The translations under genes were made by a program, and so were the position numbers. This document shows positions 56,416 through 64,000 of a stretch of 64,000 bases of DNA, piece after piece. The notes under the pieces were generated by a model. It was not told the origin of the DNA, did not search any database, and saw only the letters and a list, made by a program, of their open reading frames with translations. Positions within the stretch are counted from its first letter, which is position 1; each line of letters starts with the position of its first letter. This DNA comes from Siphonodentalium dalli. Its lineage: Eukaryota; Mollusca; Scaphopoda; Gadilida; Siphonodentaliidae. The DNA is taken from positions 204,896,690 to 204,960,689 of the forward strand of contig CP136069.1 in NCBI GenBank assembly GCA_032622095.1, written 5' to 3'.

Positions 56416-56538
56416 TACAGTAATGCCCTAAATAATCAACAGCAGAATTATGGGTATTTTTTTCAGGATTGAAAGCTTTCTGATGAATGGCAACAAGCCA
56501 TATTTCCGACTAAATCCTGAAAAATTACCCATAATTCA
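56416..56538. mobile_element. Family D, internally deleted copy D8
   Basis: TACAGTAATGCCCTAAATAA then a deletion; resumes GAAAGCTTTCTGATGAATGG and breaks off at TTACCCATAATTC. Confidence 0.75.
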
Positions 56539-56980
56539 ACATCAAATCTTGATTATGCCACAAGCTGGTTGGGAGGGGGTATGGTGTATCACTCGTTCCA
56601 TGTTAGAGATGGTTTGAAGGGCATCCCCTGGGAAAGTTTTGAAAATTCAATGCACTGAGACAATTTCTCAACATTAATATCTGACTGTCAAATCTTAAAA
56701 AAGTTTACCCTCTCCCTGTATATTCAGTCAAATAAGTTGATGTGATGTGACAGGGATGCAGAATTGCAATATTTATTGTATATTATTGGTTTCAATTTTG
56801 AAAGATTTAATGTTGGCCAATTGAAAAAAAAAACACCCTGGCCTAATAGCTATGATATGATGTCTTTATATAACAAAGCAGAGATACATGTATGTGTGAG
56901 GGAATCAAACTTCATTCTCATGTTTAACTTTGCGAGAATCTATTTTCATTCTCGTACAAATTTTAAGCCCTGTCATATGT

Positions 56981-57420
56981 GACCCGCCATATCAAATCCA
57001 GTCGTAAGTTTACCCTGTGCCAATGCATTCTCTTATATATGCGAGTCGACCATAGGTCGCCTCGCATATATAAGAGAATGCATTGGCCTAACAATTTTTT
57101 ACAATTTTAATAATTTGTTCTTGTATTCTTTAACAATTTTATAATTTCACCCATACAGAGCCCCAGACAACATGAGCAGACGACACTTCTAAATGCTTCT
57201 ATATATGTGTGGGGCTCCCTGCAGGGTAATGGATGTTTTTTATTTTATGTCCTAAAAATTGTAAGAAACATTTATTTTAAAAAAATGATAAAAAATTGTT
57301 AGGCCAATGCATTCTCTTATATATGCGAGGCGACCTATGGTCGACTCGCATATATAAGAGAATGCATTGGCACAGGGTAAAAAAAATCCCGACTTACGAC
57401 TGGATTTGATATGGCGGGTC
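56981..57420. mobile_element. Family G element, copy G2
   Basis: Extended ends TGTGACCCGCCATATC and mirror; palindromes at 57019-57087 and 57303-57371. The centre is in the opposite orientation to G1. Confidence 0.82.
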
Positions 57421-57462
57421 ACATATTTTATTGCCTGTCTACTGATCAAATTCAAACTTGAA

Positions 57463-58655
57463 CCCACAGATCAGTAAGTTAAATCTCTTCTCCGTCCCAC
57501 AGATCAGTAAGTTAAATCTCTTCTCCGTCCCACAGATCAGTAAGTTAAATCTCTTCTCCGTCCCACAGATCAGTAAGTTAAATCTCTTCTCCGTCTTCAG
57601 ATCAGTAAGTTAAATCTCTTCTCCGTCTTCAGATCAGTAAGTTAAATCTCTTCTCCGTCCCACAGATCAGTAAGTTAAATCTCTTCTCCGTCTTCAGATC
57701 AGTAAGTTAAATCTCTTCTCCGTCTTCAGATCAGTAAGTTAAATCTCTTCTCCGTCCCACAGATCAGTAAGTTAAATCTCTTCTCCGTCCCACAGATCAG
57801 TAAGTTAAATCTCTTCTCCGTCTTCAGATCAGTAAGTTAAATCTCTTCTCCATCTTCAGATCAGTAAGTTAAATCTCTTCTCCGTATTCAGATCAGTAAG
57901 TTAAATCTCTTCTCCGTCTTCAGATCAGTAAGTTAAATCTCTTCTCCGTCTTCAGATCAGTAAGTTAAATCTCTTCTCCGTCTTCAGATCAGTAAGTTAA
58001 ATCTCTTCTCCGTCTTCAGATCAGTAAGTTAAATCTCTTCTCCGTCTTCAGATCAGTAAGTTAAATCTCTTCTCCGTCCCACAGATCAGTAAGTTAAATC
58101 TCTTCTCCGTCTTCAGATCAGTAAGTTAAATCTCTTCTCCGTCTTCAGATCAGTAAGTTAAATCTCTTCTCCGTCTTCAGATCAGTAAGTTAAATCTCTT
58201 CTCCGTCTTCAGATCAGTAAGTTAAATCTTCAGATCAGTAAGTTAAATCTCTTCTCCGTCCCACAGATCAGTAAGTTAAATCTCTTCTCCGTCTTCAGAT
58301 CAGTAAGTTAAATCTCTTCTCTGTCTTCAGATCAGTAAGGTAAATCTCTTCTCCGTCTTCAGATCAGTAAGTTAAATCTCTTCTCCGTCAGTAAGTTAAA
58401 TCTCTTCTCCGTCTTCAGATCAGTAAGTTAAATCTCTTCTCCGTCCCACAGATCAGTAAGTTAAATCTCTTCTCTGTCTTCAGATCAGTAAGTTAAATCT
58501 CTTCTCCGTCTTCAGATCAGTAAGTTAAATCTCTTCTCCGTCTTCAGATGAGTAAGTTAAATCTCTTCTCCGTCTTCAGATCAGTAAGTTAAATCTCTTC
58601 TCCGTCAGTAAGTTAAATCTCTTCTCCGTCAGTAAGTTAAATCTCTTCTCCGTCT
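57463..58655 (+). repeat. 32-34 bp minisatellite with acceptor-like and donor-like sites, about 36 units
   Basis: Unit: TTCAG (or CCCACAG) then ATCAGTAAGTTAAATCTC and TTCTCCGTC. Each unit holds a pyrimidine tract ending CAG and, four bases later, GTAAGT. The array abuts the real acceptor of the 58666 exon (CCGTCTTTAATTTTAG). Confidence 0.92.
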
Positions 58656-58665
58656 TTAATTTTAG

Positions 58666-58765
58666 CTCTGAGAATATGAAAGAGAGGATTGCTAACAGAA
58701 GACAGTCAGCACGATCATCTAAACCAGTGACCCTTCCTCATCTCAACAAATCAAACTCCTACAAG
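58666..58765 (+). CDS. Penultimate exon of an unidentified gene
   Basis: 100 nt between taattttag and TACAAG|gtgagt. The only open frame enters in phase 2 and reads SENMKERIANRRQSARSSKP, then VTLPHLNKSNSYK. It is basic and serine-rich, suggesting a disordered nuclear tail. It joins the next exon in phase 0. I do not recognise the family. Upstream exons were not identified with confidence. Confidence 0.7.
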
Positions 58766-58842
58766 GTGAGTGAGTAACCAGTCTAAAGCTTAAAATAAAC
58801 AGATCTAACATATTGTAGGTAAAGCTTCTTCTTTTTTCTATC

Positions 58843-59329
58843 TTAACCCTTTGAGTGCCAGGTCCGATTTTTGTATCAACTCATATACCCTGTGCCAATG
58901 CATTCTCTTATATATGCGAGTCGACCATAGGTCGCCTCGCATATATAAGAGAATGCATTGGCCTAACACTTTTTCATCATTTTTTATTATTTTTTACAAT
59001 TTTTTACAATTTTAATAATTTTTTCTTATATTCTTTAACAGACTTATTTTGTAGGTTTAGTGCCAGGGAATCTCACGTTTTTCATGGGCATCAAAATTAT
59101 TACTATGAATACTTGGTGATAGTTTTGAGTTATAACATGCCCCTAAGGTTTTATCCAGTTTGTTTTTAAATTCGCTATAGCATGCTTAAGCATACCCAAA
59201 TAAAATTAACCAAAACAAAAAACAAAAAAAATCTAAAAGAAAAAACAAAAATTTAATTTTTTTTAGGGCCGATTTTACAGACTGTAAATTAGGGCCGATG
59301 AGATCGGCCCCTGGCACTGAAAGGGTTAA
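58843..59329. mobile_element. Family B TTAA element, copy B3
   Basis: TTAA at both ends, CCCTTTGAGTGCCAGG at the left, CCTGGCACTGAAAGGG at the right. One palindrome (58894-58962). It sits in the last intron of the downstream gene. Confidence 0.88.
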
Positions 59330-59381
59330 ATAGAAATCAGTATTAGCGGATAGCTATCTAATGTCTTCTTCTTCTGTCTAG

Positions 59382-59417
59382 CAAGATATTAACCAGTCTT
59401 TAAAAAGACGACGATAA
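59382..59417 (+). CDS. Last exon of the unidentified gene
   Basis: After cttctgtctag the frame reads QDINQSLKRRR and stops at TAA (59415-59417). The terminal KRRR is NLS-like. An AATAAA follows about 80 bp later, consistent with a true gene end. Confidence 0.68.
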   Translation, partial: QDINQSLKRRR

Positions 59418-59493
59418 TCCTAACAGATGTACATCTCTAGAAGTGTTCACTAAATTTCATTTCTACAATGACGCAGTATTCCCAACATGATGT

Positions 59494-59499
59494 AATAAA
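59494..59499 (+). terminator. Polyadenylation signal AATAAA
   Basis: Canonical hexamer 77 bp after the stop codon of the gene ending at 59417. Confidence 0.6.
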
Positions 59500-59519
59500 C
59501 TATTTCCAAATATGGAGTG

Positions 59520-60105
59520 CATTCCTGGTGTAGTAAATGTTCTGTGAGAATCGTAGTATTTAGAAATAGTTATAAATATAACAAGATGCGAATGAATAAT
59601 CTGTCACGAATATTGTTGACTGATAAAAACTCGAAGATGATGTGTCCTATATGAGTAAAATGAGTTATAGATATATTGCCTGTATTTCGTTTTCCATTAA
59701 TAGTTGAGTTTGGCAATGTGTGGGAAACTTAATTGTCAACACGTCATTGACCTCTGATCTGTGAAGTGATCTGTTATGCCATAAACCAAGGAAATCACGC
59801 GCGTGCTTCGCCACTCTCCAATGAAATAGATGGAATCCCATCAATTCAGTAACACTATATAAAGGCTGATGCCGCTCCATGGATTCTGGGATTTTTAGCT
59901 GTCAGGCAGCATTTCTGGCTCAGAAAATTAGTTAGCCTTGGAAAAGTGCTAATTAACAGGGCTCATTTGTGGGTCAGTTCACCTTGTGTGTGTCATGGAC
60001 CCAGTAAATGAAACTGATACCAATAGTCAATTAGCAATAACACATGGATAGCATGCCCCTGATAAATAATAGAGTATTGATTAACTAACGAACAGGTGAT
60101 ATGGT
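59520..60105. other. Downstream flank, nothing recognised
   Basis: No transposon ends, arrays or exons seen. Confidence 0.5.
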
Positions 60106-60520
60106 CAAACCTGCTAATAGTGTGTCTGTCATTTACTGAATGAGGTCCCCAGAGGACTAGCATCACCAAGTTCACCCTCTGGGAACCTCATTCTGCTTAG
60201 ACCTCAACTGCTATGGGAAACCTAGAATCAGATTGAAGTTCCTCAGTTGAAGTTGGTGATGTTCACCCATTATTCACCTTATTATTCACCTCATTAGTCA
60301 CCTCGATTATGCATTTTATCTTCAGCAAATTAGGGGATATAGAAACTGAACAGAAGGGAAAAAGTAATTATAGATATTTCCCAGAAGATGAGGCCTAAGC
60401 AGAATGAGATCCCCAGATGGTGAATTTGGTGATGCTAGTCTGCAGTGTGGTATAGTGTCACTAAATTCACCCTCTGGGGACCTCATTCTGCAAATGACAG
60501 GCACACTATTTGCAGGCTTG
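60106..60520. mobile_element. Family E element, copy E16
   Basis: AAACCTGCTAATAGTGTGTC at the left; GGCACACTATTTGCAGGCTT at the right; both hairpins and the central block are present. Confidence 0.8.
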
Positions 60521-61002
60521 GTAACTCTATATTGCATTCGTAGGAGATGGGTACTTATAGGGTGATTGGGAGTGACTAATGGACAGGTGATATGGTAACT
60601 CTATATAGCAATCATACTCTCGGGTGCCAAATAGTCATACATATACGTTAATTTTTTTTCCTGATGAAATTCGCACCTGACAATCCTTATTTGACCCTGT
60701 ACATTTATGAATTATCACAATGTCCAATATGAGAACCCGGGGTTCACCTGCCTAATTATTTGATTATTCAATATTAAGTATGAACTGTTCAAAAACAGAA
60801 GTATATACTGCAGTTAATGAGTCCATATTTATCTTTATATTCACAAGTGTCTATCTCTAACATTTACAATAAACTATGTACTAGTATAGCAGATATCTGG
60901 TACGTAATTTATATGGATGTACTGGTGTACCCTGTACTATTATTGCGACCTGTACTGTTATTAAAATTTATGGAGATTTTCCACCCAGTACTCATGTACA
61001 TG

Positions 61003-61219
61003 TACAGTAATGCTCTAAGTAATCGACTTCTTAACCACAGTAGAATTAAGGGTAACTTTTCAGGATTTAGTCGTAAATATGGCTTGTTACCATTCATCGG
61101 AAAGCTCTCACTGAGAGCTTTCCGATGAATGGCAACAAGCCATATTTCCGACTAAATCCTGAAAAATTACCCATATTTCTGCTATGGTTAAGGAGTCGAT
61201 TATTTAGAGCATTACTGTA
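61003..61219. mobile_element. Family D hairpin MITE, copy D9
   Basis: TACAGTAATGCTCTAAGTAA at the left, AGAGCATTACTGTA at the right. It is followed by a 93 bp flank (61220-61312) that matches the spacer at 52516-52607 in inverted orientation. Confidence 0.88.
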
Positions 61220-61380
61220 GGTATATATATATATATCAGATATATGGAGGCATGGAGTGTTCATTGCTTCATATGTGCTTAATTCAGTGAGCATGAACAA
61301 ATTTCTTATGTATCAGAACGGCACATTGAGATATATCATTCAACTCAGATCAAGCTTGAACATCGGTCCTGATTTTCACC

Positions 61381-61462
61381 CAGGTCAGGTTTGAACCTGT
61401 GGCAAGTCCACCCTAGCTAGCCCAGACTGCGATGATCGTATCCACGACCCAATCACCTCGGG
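61381..61462 (-). repeat. Possible tRNA-derived SINE head
   Basis: On the minus strand, a box B-like GGTTCAAACCT (61387-61397) lies about 45 bases downstream of a weak box A-like GGGTCGTGGAT. The fit to a functional tRNA is poor, so this is at most a SINE remnant. Confidence 0.3.
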
Positions 61463-61965
61463 TACAGGGACATCCCTAAAAGTAAGCCCTTTCACCGAGA
61501 TTTGGGAAGCGTATCAGTCTGAACATGGGTTTGAATATTGACACAGAATGAATCTGTCATTCTATTATTACATATCTATCAACGTAATTCGCATGATCGC
61601 ACGACGTTCCAGGCGTGTGATAATTCTCAGAATCGCACTAGTGCAATCTGTCGACAGAACTATTTCATTCAGTGTTGTTAGACTGGCTCTCGCCGTTACT
61701 ATTTTTACTTTTTCAACCCACTTGTCGAAATCGCAATATGCTGATTGGGTTACATTTTTGGAAAATCTGGGAAAACCCAATTAACACCTTTGCGCGGGTC
61801 ATGTTCACTCGCGGATAGACGGGCTCCCTGTCTGATTGTTGCGTTAACCCTAAAATGCCGTTAAAACTCAATTAAATTCACATTTTCTGTACCGGAGATG
61901 TACGATTGTGAGATCTTGTGAGTCAACTTACTATGATACTGAGATATGTAATAAAAATAGAACTT

Positions 61966-62111
61966 CATGAGTGTCTGGATTTTGACGAATTATCGCACTC
62001 GATTTGTTGGCAGAACGCGATACCTCTCGTGCGGGACTGCGTCCCGCACTCGAGGTATCGCTCCGCCAACAAATCTCGTGCGATAATTTCGCCAAAATCC
62101 AGACACTCATG
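61966..62111. repeat. 146 bp CpG-rich palindrome
   Basis: CATGAGTGTCTGGATTTTG is mirrored by CAAAATCCAGACACTCATG, and the centre TCGTGCGGGACTGCGTCCCG by itself. Unusually rich in CG for this window. Single copy here. The overlapping frames on both strands result from the palindrome. Confidence 0.85.
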
Positions 62112-62276
62112 CGGTTATATCTATTTATAGTATATTGCATTATATTGAGCGATTACAGTCAATATATACACTCTGATTGGCCAGTGTACCACGTCATCTC
62201 CCCCAGGATACCCCACCCCCACCCAGCAGCAACATATGACAGTATAATATTATTGCTTATTTTGCTATATATACAT

Positions 62277-62690
62277 GCCTGAGTTTAGTGTGCCTGTCAT
62301 TTGCAGAATGAGTTACTCAGAGGGTGAATTTAGTGACTATCCTGCACAGCAGGATAGCATGGCCTTATCTGCTATGGGAGACATATGGGAGACATAGATT
62401 GAAGTTCCCAAATGGTGAATATTGTGATGTACACCCATTGGGAACCTCAATTATGCAATGTTTCATCTGCCAATTTGGGGATATAGAGAATCTAAACTAA
62501 AAGAGAAATAGAATCTGTGAAGATAGAAATTTGATGATAAAGAAACTCCAGAGAAGATGAGGCCTAAGCAGAATAATGTTCCAAGAGGATGAATTTAGGG
62601 TGGATTTTAGAATTTATGTAGGATAGTGTCACTAAATTCACCCTCTGGGGACCTCATTCTGCAAATGACAGGCAAACTAAACTCAGGCTT
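62277..62690. mobile_element. Family E element, copy E17
   Basis: GCCTGAGTTTAGTGTGCCTG at the left, GGCAAACTAAACTCAGGC at the right; the first hairpin has lost most of its right arm. Confidence 0.82.
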
Positions 62691-62729
62691 GGCTATATAT
62701 AGTCATGAAACGGTGACAAATTAACCTTT

Positions 62730-63200
62730 CCCAAGTTTTTGCTCAATCATTTCCTCAAGTTTGTCAAAGATGCATAATCCGGATTAACGTTCCCATATTA
62801 CTATTTCTTTGGCCTCAGGCTGCTTCAGGGGTAAAAAATATTTAGAGTCGAGGAACCACCCATCAAAGTTCAGAGTTATCAGATATTGATTTTTGAAATC
62901 TATTATTTAGTGGCCTGGAAAAATGTCAACGAGCCGGCGGTCTCGGACCAAATTACAGATGAAGATGGATAGCTCTAAAATCAAGTGGCATTCGATAACA
63001 AAATGTTGATAAATAACAGGTTTTGGGCAATTTTATACTAGAGTTGATGGTGGTTAGTGGCATTATGTTTGGACAATTAGTCGATTCTGATAACTGAAGC
63101 AGCATTTTTTTAAATGTTGTTGTTGGAATCTGATGATATGAGGTCATCGAATCGGATTGAGTACCTTTAATTGTTATGAAACTTGACACCATGGGATGAT
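62730..63200. repeat. Dispersed repeat N, copy 2
   Basis: Same order of words as 48295-48770, with about 15-20 percent divergence by eye. Confidence 0.7.
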
Positions 63201-63252
63201 ATTTAGTCAAAAACATTTGAACAGAGGGGTTCTTTTTTCGAATACAAATATG

Positions 63253-63363
63253 TTAACCCTTTCATGACTGGAGCTTCCTGAAATTTTGTGAAAACCCTGT
63301 GCTAATTCATTCTGTTATATATGCGAGACTCCTGTAGGGCACCTTGCAGATATAAGAGAATGC
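63253..63363. mobile_element. Family C left part, copy C7
   Basis: TTAACCCTTTCATGACTGGA then one degenerate hairpin; broken at AGAGAATGCA where a short repeat follows. Confidence 0.75.
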
Positions 63364-63506
63364 AATATATTACCTGCACTGTTTATATTACCTGCACTGT
63401 TTATATTACCTGCACTGTTTATATTACCTGCACTGTTTATATTACCTGCACTGTTTACAGTTAATTCCCCCCCCCCCCCCAATATATTACCTGCACTGTT
63501 TTTTTC
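63364..63506. repeat. 18 bp tandem repeat with a C run
   Basis: ATATTACCTGCACTGTTT repeated about five times, then a C12 run and one more unit. Confidence 0.9.
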
Positions 63507-63669
63507 AATGTTGTACATTTCCTTGTCACAATTATATCAAAAAGTTCCCAGGTTTTGTTCTGGTGTAATATGATCTCTATGGGCGTTAGCAAGAGTAGAG
63601 ATTCATGACATGATCTAGGACCACCAGCCAAGCATAAACCCTTAATGTAGCCCAATTGCACTGCAGGGG

Positions 63670-64000
63670 TATCCCACCTCTGTCGGACTTCTTTCGTGAA
63701 GTTATCCCCCCTTTTTCGACTTAGAAAATTTTCGCAACATGCATAATTTTGTCCGAGCTTTTATTCCTACATTCTAAGGTCAATTTTTTAAAAACTTGGC
63801 ACAGATATTTGGGAACCTGTGCACCTGCGATTATGACGTCTGTCCGATTTTGTGTCTGTGGAGTTAGTCCCCTTTTTCGACTTAGAACATTTTCGCAATA
63901 TGCATAATTTTGTCCGAGCTTTTATTCCTACATTTTTTGGTCAATAGGTTTAAGATTAGGGTTGTTCACCTGCAATGGGAACTGTTATTTTATTATTTTA
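63670..64000. repeat. Dispersed repeat M, copy 3
   Basis: Two tandem-like blocks of TTCGACTTAGAA, TTTTCGCAACATGCATAATT and GAGCTTTTATTCCTACATT, running to the window end. Confidence 0.7.

Noticed and set aside
61381-61462. Functional tRNA gene on the minus strand
   Set aside because: Box B is good but box A and the acceptor stem are poor; kept only as a possible SINE remnant.
61918-62282. Overlapping frames on both strands near 62 kb
   Set aside because: They arise from the 146 bp palindrome at 61966-62111.

Overview
This is an AT-rich, intron- and transposon-rich stretch of animal nuclear DNA. Long introns with GT-AG borders, minisatellites, and dense small DNA transposons rule out a bacterial or viral origin. 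The many ACATGTA words and the CCGTCCGTCC-type repeats are familiar from mollusc genomes, so a mollusc (or another lophotrochozoan) is my best guess. That assignment is inference.

The one gene I recognise with confidence is XRCC5 (Ku80/Ku86), on the + strand, from 406 to 28246. It appears as 20 coding exons with open frames and matching phases. They total 2172 nt: 723 codons plus a stop, against 732 residues in human. Only the first few residues (exon 1) lie left of the window. The exons run in order through the vWA-like domain, the DNA-encircling beta-barrel, the C-terminal arm, the linker, the helical C-terminal domain and the DNA-PKcs-binding tail. The tail is split, because its last four residues sit on a separate terminal exon.

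A second + strand gene ends near 59.5 kb: two terminal coding exons (58666-58765 and 59382-59417) and an AATAAA signal. I cannot name it. A few isolated exon-like segments (12190-12339, 38674-38790, 40743-40910, 44022-44072, 45068-45110, 46895-46972) are reported with low confidence.

The rest is repeats. Several families insert at TTAA with ends starting CCCTTT (piggyBac-like MITEs, called A, B, C, F and H here; I is a related TTAA family). Others are a TA-flanked hairpin MITE (D, Tc1/mariner-like), a roughly 430 bp inverted-repeat family (E), family G, several hAT-like elements with 8 bp target duplications, and a Mutator-like MITE with a perfect 9 bp duplication. A 69 bp palindrome, seen 17 times, is shared by families A, B and G, and a variant of it by C. 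Two satellite arrays (20686-24022 and 25951-28205) look like tandem copies of the right end of family F.

The most unusual observation is that four separate minisatellites carry splice sites. Three are seeded exactly on XRCC5 exon borders: exon F with its donor, the exon M donor, and the exon S acceptor at an exact 73 bp period. The fourth, in the downstream gene, repeats an acceptor-like and donor-like pair about 36 times. In the first array, three donors spaced by 78 bp keep the Ku80 frame open.
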